Of a DNA stretch of 64,000 bases, positions 1 to 10,267 are shown piece by piece. Under the pieces are notes generated by a model that saw nothing but the letters and a program-made list of their open reading frames with translations, was not told the origin of the DNA and ran no database searches. Origin of the DNA: Trichopria drosophilae (Eukaryota > Arthropoda > Insecta > Hymenoptera > Diapriidae); the NCBI GenBank assembly GCA_030407085.1, contig CM059582.1, positions 91,562,501 to 91,626,500 of the forward strand. Direction: 5' to 3'. Made by a program: the position numbers and the translations under genes. Positions within the stretch are counted from its first letter, which is position 1. The number at the start of each line of letters is the position of its first letter.

Positions 1-1490
1 ATTGAAATGTATAACAGTTTCTTTACAAATGTTATTCGTAGATTCAAATATATTCAACATTTAGGAAAATTATTTTTGGTTTCAAACGCATTAGAAATGG
101 ACCAAATCCCATCAAAATGGAGAAATTTTGATGGTACAACTTTCATCGAAGGAGATTGTAGGATTAAAATCGTGGTTCGATGGTACAACTATTTTCGAAA
201 GAAGGTTTGATTTAAAATTTTGTTTTGATTGGAAAACTCTGATCGACATAAGGTTTTTGATCTACAATCTTGTTTTAATATGAAGATTCTCATTGACCGG
301 AAATTTTTAATCTAGGATCTTATTTCGATATAAGACTCCAATCGAAAGAATATTTCGGATTCAAAATACTGTTTCGATGGCAAAACCCACGAAAAAAGTA
401 TTAGGTGTACCTATAATCTTCTTTTGACGGGAAAATTTGTTGAGTTCATCGTACCAGGCCTACAAAGACATTTCCCTAGCAGAACATTTATACAGGCCAA
501 AAAGTTTTTTTATATATGTTTGTAAACATGTTAGATATAAAAAGTGCAATAAATTATAAGTAGTTTGTGTTTTTATGATTCATTCATTTTATTTCTTAGT
601 ACTTAGAAGGTTTTGAACCTAACGTCTCAATTATGTACATAAAATAAATTCAAATAAGTTTATTTACACTAAGTGTATTTATATACATACAAAAGTATCG
701 TATGTAAACCAAGCAAACACGTAAAATAAATAATTAAATCTGTTAATACGTTGGTATAATTCTTACATACTATGTTTCCTAGGCCTGTAACTTTTTCGAA
801 AACATTCTGCATCTTTTATTGTCTATTTCCGTTGCCGTTTATTTTCTTATTCAAAATTTAAGAAATATTTAAGTCAGATATATGGTTATTCTTCAAAAAA
901 ATAAAAGCTTAGGGTATGTGTGAAGGAATTTTTTCAATGGATGTTTATTTTTGGTTTGCATGTTAGACATTATCTTTGTAAGTATAACATGCATATATTA
1001 GGGTGATCATTAAATTACTTTTTTTCGAATGTTCATATTGGATGGCCCAAAATCGGCTCCAAATGGCAAAAAATAATTCTGAATTTTTTTCAGATTTTTA
1101 TGTCGTTTCTTTAGTGCTCTTCTTTTCGTATGAATTGTTTTAAATTCAACATTACGTCCGCAATGACCGACTTTTTAAAACTTTGTAATAAAGACGTATA
1201 ATTGGGGTTCCTTACAACTTTTGAAACACGAATAAAAAACGAAAATAAAGCTTAAGTGTAACAGAATAAGGAAATATATAAAAATAACGGACGTTTCTAA
1301 TTTTAATATTGAAAAAGGTCGCTTAAAGTTTGAATTTTTAACGTTGTACTCGGAAAATACATGTATCCCTCTTTCTGACACATCGTTTACAGCTCTAAAA
1401 TTTTTTACGATGTCTAAGCCTTGTTGATAATTCTCATTCTAGCCCCAAACAGCTGAATCCATTTTCAAAAACTCGTCGTTAATTTCAAAC
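1..1490. other. AT-rich non-coding DNA
   Basis: No gene is recognised here. Apart from the tandem repeat listed separately at 106-446, the stretch is AT-rich with only short chance reading frames. A word TATATTAGGGTG ends near 1005 and matches the terminus of a dispersed element seen elsewhere in the window. Confidence 0.6.
106..446. repeat. degenerate ~48-bp tandem repeat, about 7 units
   Basis: Units of roughly 48-50 bases follow one another, each with the pattern 'tttgatctaaaatcttgttt' then 'cgatatgaaaactc' then 'gatcgaaag'. Unit starts are near 106, 156, 206, 252, 301, 349 and 398. Units differ from each other by perhaps a quarter to a third of positions, so the array is old. There is no coding signal consistent across units. 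Confidence 0.6.
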
Positions 1491-1499
1491 CCAAGAATG

Positions 1500-2006
1500 A
1501 AATTTCTTGATTAAAGAGTAATAAAATAATCTATTTCCTTTTCTCCCGAGCATGGTGGAAAGCTCCGGGACGACGAAAAGAAACATCATTTCTAGAAACT
1601 GATCCGATAAAAATAAGAACGAGTTGTAAAAACTCCTTATAGTCGTCTCCGGGTTGAAGACATTGTAATGCATCTTCTACGAATGATCTTATATTATCAA
1701 TTCTTTGTGATGACAAATGATAATGAACCTTTTCATCTTCTAAGCCAATTTGAATTTCGATGTATCAATGTCATTCCAAGAATTGTGGAACTTTTGAAAA
1801 AGTGGAACGTTTGGTCCAATCGTTCCAGGCATCTTCTTTTCAAATACACAACGAAGTACTAATGCAAGAATATGATGCCTGCAGGGCAATATCAGTACAT
1901 CTGTTTTCAGTAGTCTCTCAAAATGAGCAGCAGCCCTTTCTTCACGCCTAAATTTGATGCTGCCGTATCGCAGCAAAAAGCCTTGATAGAATTGTGAAAA
2001 CCCCAA
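1500..2006 (-). pseudogene. decayed fragment of a multi-copy insect protein family (CRHHI...FRRPGAFHHAR)
   Basis: Two antisense frames carry consecutive parts of one protein. At 1740-2006 the frame has DVLILPCRHHILALVLRCVF followed by GPNVPLFQKF and a W-rich segment. At 1531-1716 another frame has QPGDDYKEFLQLVLIFIG and FRRPGAFHHAR. I know both motif blocks, in this order, from a repetitive protein family widespread in insect (ant, aphid) and cnidarian genomes and probably carried by DNA transposons; its biochemical role is not established to me. The frame changes between the blocks near 1740, and the HHAR motif runs into a stop, so the copy is dead. Family assignment rests on recall of the motifs, not on a search. 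Confidence 0.55.
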
Positions 2007-2009
2007 TCA

Positions 2010-3915
2010 TAAAGCACTCAAATTTTGTAAAGATGAATATTTGGCTGTGCAAATGAATATAAATAAATGCTGTGATGATAAATTAACTCGAATATGTTCG
2101 TAACGAAATGTGAGAAATTGCAAATAGTACAATAATGTATTGACTGACAAACTAATGCATGTATTCTGAAAATTGCATGACACTTCGAAATGGGGACCAT
2201 TCTTCAGGGACCAAGATTCTCCGAAAAACTTGACTAAAAGGTCAGCCACGTTTTTGACAAGCCAGTTATGGAATACTTGGAATAAGGGCCAATGTGTATA
2301 TTATTGATGATATTGCATCGATTTTTAAAGTTCATTAAATTCATTAATAACATTTTTTTATTAAATGGTAATTTCATTAAACAAATGATTAGAATTACTT
2401 TGATTTCAAAGAAGTTTCTTGAAAAATTTTGTGGTGTTCTGAATGTACGCAAAATTTTCTTTCCAAATTATTGTATATTGCATTAATGGATAGTTTCATT
2501 CATTAGAAAGAACTTGGCCTTATTACATGATTTCAATGCTTTTTGTAGAATAAGAATATAGCTTATAATTGCACATAATTTAATTCTGATAGCATTTTTT
2601 GTGGCAATTATGTTTTACTAATAAGAACTTGGCTAGTTTTTTTTAAAAGATTGTTTTTGGGGGCTTTCACTAATTTTTGCTAATATACAATAGTTGATAA
2701 AAAATACCATGTGTAATATCGTATTTTTAAAAACGTAAACTTCATGTAAATTAAGAACGTATAAGTCCTTAGAATTTCTTGAACATATTTTGTTTGTTAT
2801 AATGTAGCCGTTTGCATGAATCCTGGACTTTCCATTGCATAACATACTCGTGTTTACAGTTATCTCCTACCCTTGTTTACAGTTATCTCCAATACATATC
2901 CAAATCCGAGTAGATACCTTGAAATTACCTGCAAGTGCAACTGCAAGGACCTAAATACCTTGTGGAGATATTTGGGCTAATGAGATAAACTATGGAGCGG
3001 AAGACCTGGACCTCGACATCAGTGATCCTTTTTACCAGGTGCTCTGAACATAGTATTCGCGATTACCCTTTTAAGACCCGGCACAAATATTTTATCTGAT
3101 AAAATGAAAAATTACAGAGCGCATGACCTGGATCCCCTAATCGGCGATCGTTAACAACTGGTGGTCCTATTTTAGCTGATCATATAATAAAGAAAAGAAT
3201 TTTCAATCCTTGCAATGGCGATGATAAAACTGATATATGTAATTGTTTCGGATACAGTTTTGAATTAAATAAAAAGAGCTGTTTAAGCAAAGATAAGGAG
3301 ATGTTTATCATAAATGAAGACTATTTAGATAAGATCATATATTTATTTCATCCATTTCAAATTATAGTACAAATTTGAAATAAAATAACATACAAATTCA
3401 TTTATTTATTTATTTATTTATTATGACAACATACATTGTAAGCATTCAACTGGCCCACAATTTCGGAAACATCTTCATAGAAATAAAAAGTGAATTACAA
3501 CATTGCTGCCTATGAGATGACACAAAACTGGGATCTGCTTGAACCATAGCTTGAAAATGGAAATTTTGTAGCTTCTGAAATTCTTCGAAAATGTAAGCAA
3601 TCTTTTCTCAAATGTGATGTTGAAATGATCTTGAAAATGCATTTTTTAATTTACAAAAGATTCTGCATACTAGATTTATGAGCGAAAAGAAATCGAAAAT
3701 GATTAAAAACAAGTGCGAACAACCGTATTAAGAATTTGAATCTTTTCTCGTAATGTCATACGTTGTTATTATTTTCAGCTGTAAAGTTCATCCAGCTTCG
3801 TGCATGTTTAAAATTTTTGAAGCATTTCCTGGCATTTTGAGTATGGAATGTACTAGAAATATTTTATAGAAATAAATTAACCCATTGAGTGACGCAATTT
3901 TCCTTTTGTACAATT
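2010..3915. other. AT-rich non-coding DNA
   Basis: No gene recognised. Contains a short TTTA run near 3400-3422 and a duplicated phrase 'gtttacagttatctcc' at about 2854 and 2876. The short frames present have no recognisable motif. Confidence 0.55.
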
Positions 3916-3919
3916 TAGC

Positions 3920-4290
3920 TTAAAAATGTTACTCGGGGTGTTTTGGGTCGCTGATTACTAATCCGAGGTTAGTTTTACGAAATTCAAAATGTTTGATACA
4001 ATATGGTGGACAAAAATGTTAAATATAATTGTATTTGGACAAAGTTAGGTATTCTGGGGGTTTCGGCGTCGCTGATTACGAATCCCAGGTTAGATTTGTG
4101 AAATTCAAAATGGCGAACCCAATATAGCGGAAAAAATTCAATATATAATTCTAATTGGACAAAATTTCTTACTCGGGGATTATTATTGCGGCTGATTAAG
4201 TATCCGAATTAGTTTTAAAATATTACTCTATTTGAACGATATCTGGTATTCCGGCAATGTTCAGGTAGCTGATCGTAAATGCGATGTTAC
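3920..4290 (+). repeat. array of ~120-bp dispersed repeat (TCGCTGATTACGAATC / AAATTCAAAATGGCG family)
   Basis: Three to four head-to-tail units, with the anchor word CTGATTAC (or close) at 3951, 4071, 4192 and 4269, giving spacings of about 120, 121 and 77. Each unit continues with a GAATC-TTAG segment and then 'aaattcaaaatggcgaa'. The same unit recurs in both orientations at about 36.4-36.75 kb, 51.2-51.3 kb, 52.85-53.1 kb and 53.34-53.6 kb. Confidence 0.7.
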
Positions 4291-4379
4291 CCGCGTGGAA
4301 AAATATATGTGTGAAGGATTATGTTAAAATTGAAGCTAATTGTATGCCACATATATATAATAAATAATTCTAATTTGTC

Positions 4380-4848
4380 ATCATTCGCCGATTGTTTATA
4401 AGCATTTTTTATAAGGAAAAACACAGAAAATTGAAACAATTTAGATATGTGGTCATAAATTAATTATTAGCAAATACTGTATGCATAAAGAAATGTCGAA
4501 AAGCTTTAAGAAGAGGAATGAGTTGTCGGAAACCTCAAGTTTCGCTAGAAAAAGGACAAGCAAATGCAGAACACTTATCTATAATGTTATCGAATAAAAT
4601 GCGAAGGAGATGTGCTGAATGTAGCACTAAAATGAATGAATGTAGAACACAATTTATGTGCAAAGTTTTCAATTTTCCGTTATTATTGACATTAAAAAAA
4701 ACTGTTTTATTACATATCATAAATAAATAAATCTTAATATGATGACATTTAAATATTAATAAATTTTTAATATTGTAAATTATTTCATATAATCGACAAT
4801 TGACTGTAACAATCAAGTATATTATTAGATACTTTCTTTATTTTAGTA
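4380..4848 (+). repeat. 469-bp direct repeat, copy A, upstream of LINE-A
   Basis: Runs from ATCATTCGCCGATTG to TTTATTTTAGTA and matches 8006-8475 at about 97 percent by eye (some 14 differences or indels). A short frame at 4518-4730 includes RRRCAECSTKMNECRTQFMC, which resembles the cysteine-rich C-terminal zinc finger of piggyBac-like transposases, so the repeat may be the tail of such an element. That identification is tentative. Confidence 0.8.
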
Positions 4849-5197
4849 TGGACTTCCGGTTTGAGAATAAGTGTTGAGACTGTCAACCGAACGATCTGTC
4901 TTAAAGTGCATTTACTGCTGTTGTGTGCCATCGGGCGTTTTCTGTTTCAGAGTTTTTAGCAAGCTAAATTTCTCCCAATCAAGGTAGAAATTGAGAAAAC
5001 ACCTGGCGCTGGACCGGCAAGAAGAAAATAAAGGTATTTCATCTTAACCTAAAAATAACACGTGGATTAGATCTACACGTGGGAATTCAATCCTGGCTGG
5101 TAAGGTGGACAGGTGCTGACATCTGCAGGAAATTCGCAGGTACTATAAATAATAATTATATTTATAGTACGAACGGAAAATAAAGATAACACCGTAT

Positions 5198-6013
5198 ATG
5201 GAAGAAGGGGCAGGGGGATCGGAGAGCGACAGTAAGATCGAGTCGAGTGAGAGACCGGTGAAACCGGGGACGAAGAGGGGAGAACGACGAGCAAGTGGAA
5301 GAGGGAGGCCGTCGAAAGCTGAAGCTCTAAGAAGGGAGAGAAGTTCGAGCGCTAGTTCGCGATCTAGTGTAGCGTCGTGGATTACGAAAAGAGGGAGAGA
5401 GAGTAGTGGCACAGAGAGCGAGCAAGAGGGGGATAGTAAGCGATTGGAGATAAACAAGAGGAAGAAAACAAATATAATTCATAAAGCGGGAACAGAAAGG
5501 CCGGGGAAAAACGAAGAACAGAAAAGTAAAGCAGAGAAGATGGAAAAAGAGGTGATGAGGGCAGTAATGAAAGAGTTGATGGTGGAGTTTAAGGGAAAGA
5601 CAGTAACAGAATTAAAGGCAGAATTGGAGAAAGTTCGAAAAGACTTTGAGGACTATAAAAAAGACAGTGAGAAGGGAGAAGAAAAACGAATCGAGGAAAT
5701 ACAGTTACTGATGAAAGAAGTTAAAGAAATGAAGAAGAGAGAAGAACTAAGAGAAAGAAGAGAAAAGAAGAATAACGTGGTGATTAGAGGCGTGCGTGTG
5801 AGTGAAAATGGGGAGAGAGAAGAGAATGTAAAACGAGAGGTTGATAACGTCTTAAAGATGCTGGGAGAGATAAACAGAGAAGATATGAAATATGAAGCAC
5901 TCGTTATAGGGGGGAATAAAGCGGTGCTATTAAAGTTGGAGAAATTTGCAGACAAAATAAAGATAATGAGAGCGAAAAGTCATCTAAAGGGAAAAAATAT
6001 TTTTAGACGATGA
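5198..6013 (+). CDS. LINE-A ORF1 (nucleic-acid-binding chaperone-like protein)
   Basis: Intact 271-codon frame. The first ~110 residues are basic and serine/arginine-rich and look disordered (GRGRPSKAEALRRERSSSAS). Residues ~115-190 are highly charged with heptad-like spacing, predicting a long coiled coil. A block KKNNVVIRGVRV near residues 193-204 is the start of the RRM-like domain typical of LINE ORF1 proteins that bind the element RNA. The frame stops right after HLKGKNIFRR, while the following bases (6014-6200) still read as ORF1-like protein in another frame (DDDLTKMERMMQMRVREW), so a frameshift near 6000 probably truncates the domain. The start codon is the first ATG after a long leader. 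Confidence 0.75.
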   Translation: MEEGAGGSESDSKIESSERPVKPGTKRGERRASGRGRPSKAEALRRERSSSASSRSSVASWITKRGRESSGTESEQEGDSKRLEINKRKKTNIIHKAGTERPGKNEEQKSKAEKMEKEVMRAVMKELMVEFKGKTVTELKAELEKVRKDFEDYKKDSEKGEEKRIEEIQLLMKEVKEMKKREELRERREKKNNVVIRGVRVSENGEREENVKREVDNVLKMLGEINREDMKYEALVIGGNKAVLLKLEKFADKIKIMRAKSHLKGKNIFRR

Positions 6014-6221
6014 CTTAACAAAAATGGAAAGAATGATGCAAATGAGAGTGAGAGAATGGGCGCGAATGCAGCGAGTGGATGGAAAAATAACAAATGTAGG
6101 GTATGGCAGATGTTTTGTAGATAACAAGGAGTATAGGTGGAATGAAGAGAAAGAGCGAATGATAGAGTATGAAAGAGGGAGTGGGAGTATAGAGTATTAG
6201 TGTGAAAAAAGTGGTCAGGAT

Positions 6222-7229
6222 ATGCGTGTGCGAATGGAAAAGAATGAGAGTGTGAAAGAAAGGAGCAGCGAGACGAAACGAAAAGAGGAAGATTTTTGGG
6301 AGTATTTAAAAGAGTTTGACATTATTGGGTTAGTTGAAACGTGGGTAGATGAAAAAGGGTGGGAAAGATTGGGAGATAAGATGCCAGAGGGATGGAGGTG
6401 GAGGTGCCAATATGCAAGAAGGGATTCTAAGAAGGGAAGGGCAAAAGGGGGGATTATTACAGGGGTGAGAAAGGAGGTTAAAGAGACGGAGACAAGGTAC
6501 GAGGAAAAGGAAGGGTTTCAAGAAAGAGAATTGATTATATAGAAAAAAAGATGGAGATTCATAACTGTATATAACAAAGAGGGGAGCCTAGAAGTATTGG
6601 AAAATATGCAGGAGGTAATAGAGGAGGAGGAAGAAGGAAATTTGGTGATTATGGGGGATTTTAATGCAAGGATAGGTAGAGAGGGAGGATGGGAATTGAG
6701 AAGAGAGGAAGAAGAGGAGAGCGAGAGAGCAAAGAGGAGATCTAAAGACGAAATAGTGAATAAACAAGGGAGAGAGTTACTGAATGGGGAGAAAGAGGGA
6801 GATAAAGATGGAGAGTGGACATACGAGAAGGGAGGGGGGAAGTCAGTGATAGACTTTGGAATAGTAAATTGGAAAGGATGGGAGGGTATAGAGAATTTCG
6901 AGGTTGGGTGTAGGGTAGAGTCAGATCATCAACCAATAATAGTAGATATCGGGAACGGGGACATAAGTGACGAAGTAAGAGTAAAAAATGAAGTTAAGGT
7001 ACAAGATTGGTCGGAGAGTGGGATTGGAGAGTTTAAGAAAAAAATAAGAGAGATAAAGTGGGAAAGGGAAGGGGTAACGGAGGAATGGGAGGAATTAGAA
7101 AGAAATATTAGGGAGGCAACGGTATATAAGAGGGGGGGGGGAGAAAAAAGAGATAGGGTGGTGTCCATGGTGGGACAAGGAGTGCAAATAGAAAAAGAAA
7201 GGGATGATAAAGGCGAGAAGAGTATATAG
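6222..7229 (+). pseudogene. LINE-A ORF2 N-terminal part: apurinic-type endonuclease
   Basis: One frame interrupted by a single in-frame TAG at 6540-6542 and ending in a G-run frameshift. Recognisable blocks of the endonuclease/exonuclease/phosphatase fold are DIIGLVETWV (the catalytic glutamate region), VIMGDFNARIG (the N of GDFN binds the scissile phosphate region), VIDFGIVN and ESDHQPIIVDI (the terminal SDH histidine). These enzymes nick target DNA to prime reverse transcription. A run of G at about 7131-7140 shifts the frame: downstream of it the other frame reads WWDKECK, the usual linker between endonuclease and RT. Confidence 0.8.
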
Positions 7230-7894
7230 GAAAAATCGGGAGGAAAAAGAATGGAAAGAATTCCTGAAATGTAGGAGGGAGTACAGGGAGTTATGCGAGA
7301 AGAAAGAAGGAGACCATAAGGAAAGGGAAGAGAAAGAGGTGGAAATGATTAAGACAGAAACGGAGGCTTGGAAGTTTATAAATAAAGGAGGGAAGAGAAG
7401 AGAGGGAGTGAGCCAGGAAATTAAGATGGAAGAATGGGTAACATATTTCTTGGATGTATTAGGAGGAATTGAAGTACAAAATAGAAAAATAACAGGGAGG
7501 AAAGTGGTAGATAGAAAAAAAGACGAGGGAATAAGAGAGGAAGAGATAAAAAGCGAGATAAGGAGGTCAAAAAAGGGAAAGGCGGCAGGAGTAGACGGAA
7601 TCAGAAATGAGGGATGGAAAGAGGGAGGAAAGAGGCAATAAATATTGGCTGGATGAGGAAAAGAGGATGTGTAGACTATGTTGAAAAGCGAGAGAGCAAG
7701 TGGATCACCTGAGGGTAGAATGTGCGTTTATAAGTGAGAAATTAGGTAGCGATATGGATGTAATGAATGAGGATGCAAGGGGGTACAAATGGATGGTAAT
7801 GATAGATAGAGTACGAAGAGAGAGAGAGAGGGGGGGTGAGAGAATGAGAGAGTATGAGGGACGGAGAGAGAATGCAAGGGATGCAAAGAGTTGA
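7204..7894 (+). pseudogene. LINE-A ORF2 remainder: RT-0 motif joined to the C-terminal tail
   Basis: The frame from 7204 covers the basic linker and reaches SKKGKAAGVDGIRNEGWK, the conserved entry motif of the reverse transcriptase. Immediately afterwards (about 7625-7680) the sequence reads NKYWLDEEKRMCRLC, which corresponds to the zinc-motif region near the very end of LINE-B (NKYWM...RLCGREEE at 58.88-58.95 kb). The last frame (7700-7894) carries DMDVMNEDARGYKWMVMIDR, matching DILNQDGRGYKWMEMIER of LINE-B. Most of the polymerase has therefore been deleted, and stops separate the pieces. It cannot encode an active polymerase. Confidence 0.75.
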
Positions 7895-8005
7895 TAAATA
7901 AGCAGTAATGTACAAAGATCAATGTAAGTGATACGAGGAAATGTAAATGTGAAATGTAACCGAAAGTCTATGTAAGCACACGTAGTGTGAAACATTAATA
8001 CATTA

Positions 8006-8475
8006 ATCATTCGCCGATTGTTTATAACCATTTATTATAAGGAAAAACACAAGAAATTGAAGCAATTTAGATTAATGGTCATAAATTAATTATTAGCAAA
8101 TACTGTATGCATAAAGAAATGTCGAAAAGCTTTAAGAAGAGGAATGAGTTGTCGGAAACCTCAAGTTTCGCTAGAAAAACGACAAGTAAATGCAGAACAC
8201 TTATCTATAATGTTATCGAATAAAATGCGAAGGAGATGTGCTGAATGTAGCACCTAAATGAATGAATGTAGAACACAATTTATGTGCAAAGTTTTCAATT
8301 TTCCGTTATTCTTGACATTTAAAAAAAACTGTTTTATTTCATATCATAAATAAATAAATCTTAATATGATGACATTTAAATATTAAAAAATTTTTAATAT
8401 TGTAAATTATTTCATATAATCGACAATTGACTGTAACAATCAAGTATATTATTAGATACTTTCTTTATTTTAGTA
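8006..8475 (+). repeat. 470-bp direct repeat, copy B, downstream of LINE-A
   Basis: Second copy of the sequence at 4380-4848, same orientation, ~3 percent divergent. It starts at the base after the LINE-A tail and ends at TTTTAGTA, exactly where copy A ends. The cysteine-rich piggyBac-like word is also present but the frame is broken after GCAC. Confidence 0.8.
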
Positions 8476-8604
8476 GTTCGTCTCTCAGCGTTAGTAAGTG
8501 ACCATCCGACACAAGTGGTTAATGTCTAAAGACGACTGGCTCGTGTCGGAGGACCACTGGCTAATGTTGGAAGACAACTCACTAATGTATGGAGACGAAC
8601 TACT
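8472..8604. repeat. 133-bp inverted-repeat structure with 13-bp ends
   Basis: AGTAGTTCGTCTC at 8472-8484 is the exact reverse complement of GAGACGAACTACT at 8592-8604. Between them are imperfect tandem phrases of the type 'gactggcta/atgt..gagac'. It abuts the end of direct repeat copy B. It may be a small MITE or the outer end of the element to which the 470-bp repeat belongs. Confidence 0.5.
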
Positions 8605-8609
8605 TTTCT

Positions 8610-10267
8610 ACTTGACTACGTGTCTTTAAAAACAAAACATTATTAAACACAAACCAGTTGTGTCAGAAAGATAAACCACTAGTATTTTCTGCTCTCTGTA
8701 CATAATACATGACATTACGACACATTATTTAAATTCTTAATACCGTTGTTTACACCTTTTTATAATCGTTTTTAATTTCTTTCCAGCAATCAACCATGTA
8801 CGAAGATTCTTTTGCAAATTATAAACTATACTTCCAAGATCATTTCAATATTACATTGAGAAAAGTTCATTTACCTTTTTGTAGAGTTTCTAGAGCTACA
8901 TTTTTTATTTTTTCAATGGCAAGGATACTAGAAGACCACAGACCGCTGTCAAAATTCCAAGACGGTGCTCCAAGCCACTTTTCTGGCGGATCTCTATTGT
9001 GCCATCTCACAGGTCAACTTCAATAATTTTTGTCACAAAGGTGTCTTCTTCTTCTATTCGATAAACGTCAAAACGTCAATACTGTTTGTATTGAACGTAA
9101 AGCCGCCGCTGATCAGTTGAGTACAGGCCGCCATATTGCAAGGTCTGTTTCAGTCCGGTCGCCAAGTCCCGACGCTTGCCCTTGTTGCACTTATTTTGAA
9201 CGACAACATCCTATCTCTTTGCCCTAACTTTCACTAACATATCTATCAATCCCTATCGCACTCATTCTAAACAGCATCTATCTGTCTCTATGTCCCATAC
9301 AAGAGGAAGCGAGTGTCGATCCTTCTCGCTCTCATGCTAAACGGCATCTGTCTGTCCCTATGTCTCAAAATCCGATGAAGGAGAACAATTTTCTATCGTT
9401 GAAATCATGATGAATGATAAACTGATGATTAATTTTTCACGAACCACTGAACTAGGCTTAAATGAAAGATAAAAAAAATAAAAAATACTGGGCATTGCAT
9501 GATAAAGAAATTTTTTGGAGGAGAAGCGTAGACGAAATATATGTGTTCCATGTTGTGATATTTAAACTATGTTAGCGGCAAAGGAGTAGCGGTCACCGCT
9601 CTAAGAACTTGGCGCGACGAGCGACCGCTCCTCTTGATACGTATGTGCCACACTACAGTCGCTTCTGGCTGGTTGCACGAGTGACGGCACCTTAACAGAC
9701 ATTTGCAAGGTGCGATCTCACGCCTGAGGAGAAAAGACGAAAACTTCGATCGTTGAAATCACGATTACGATAGAATTACTAATTGATATCTCATATTCTA
9801 CTGAATCAATTTTAATCGGACTAGGCTCAAATTAAAGATAACAAAAATTTTAAATATTCGGCGTAGTCAGAACTTCGTATCATCATTCTGCCAAGCGCAG
9901 AAACGAAGGATAGATTTCGCGTATTGTTTTGCCTAAATGATACTGTAGCCTACTTCAAAAAAATTCAGGGTTGTTACTTTCAGAGATAAAAAATAAAACC
10001 CGAAAAATAAATTTTTCGCCATGTTAATCAAATGCAAAACTTCGACCGCTTTGAGCGACCTCTACACGTCCTCTAATCGATTTTTGACAAGAGAGAAAAT
10101 ATTTTTCCTATCATTTTTTGAAGCACCCTAATGTGTGTGCGTGCGTGCGTGTGTGTGTCAGTGGGTGTGTTGTGTCTTTTGAATTAGAGAATATTTTGTA
10201 ACCGATTGTCGCCATATTTTGTGGAATAAACGAGTGAAACTGCCTTGTACCTTGAATCGTTACTGCT
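8610..10267. other. no gene recognised; degenerate repeats
   Basis: Short frames at 8796-9026 and 9030-9227 have no recognisable motif. Two blocks near 9395-9470 and 9745-9840 resemble one another (ATCGTTGAAATCA...ACTAGGCT.AAAT.AAAGATAA), suggesting an old ~350-bp duplication. A block at about 10060-10132 resembles 23.95-24.09 kb in the same orientation (GAGCGACCTC, TCTAATCGATTTT, CACCCTAAT) and ends against a GT-rich microsatellite at 10132-10170. Confidence 0.45.

Larger units (their letters stand above)
4849..8005 (+). mobile_element. LINE-A: non-LTR retrotransposon, internally deleted
   Basis: A purine-rich coding strand carries, in order, a 5' leader (4849-5197), ORF1 (5198-6013), an endonuclease domain (6222-7229), the first RT motif (7204-7641), a jump to the extreme C-terminus (7641-7894) and a 3' UTR ending in a short ATTAATACATTAA tail. 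It is bounded exactly by the two ~470-bp direct repeats. Comparison with LINE-B (57.6-59.1 kb), which shares the C-terminal segment 'GYKWM..MI.R.RRE', shows that RT palm, thumb and most of the C-terminal domain are missing here. The clade is left open: ORF1 has a coiled coil plus a NNVVIRGV block, as in L1-like or Jockey-superfamily ORF1 proteins. Confidence 0.85.

Noticed and set aside
5143..5955. Antisense serine-rich frames opposite LINE-A ORF1
   Set aside because: Shadow translations of a purine-rich coding strand; the sense frame has clear LINE motifs.
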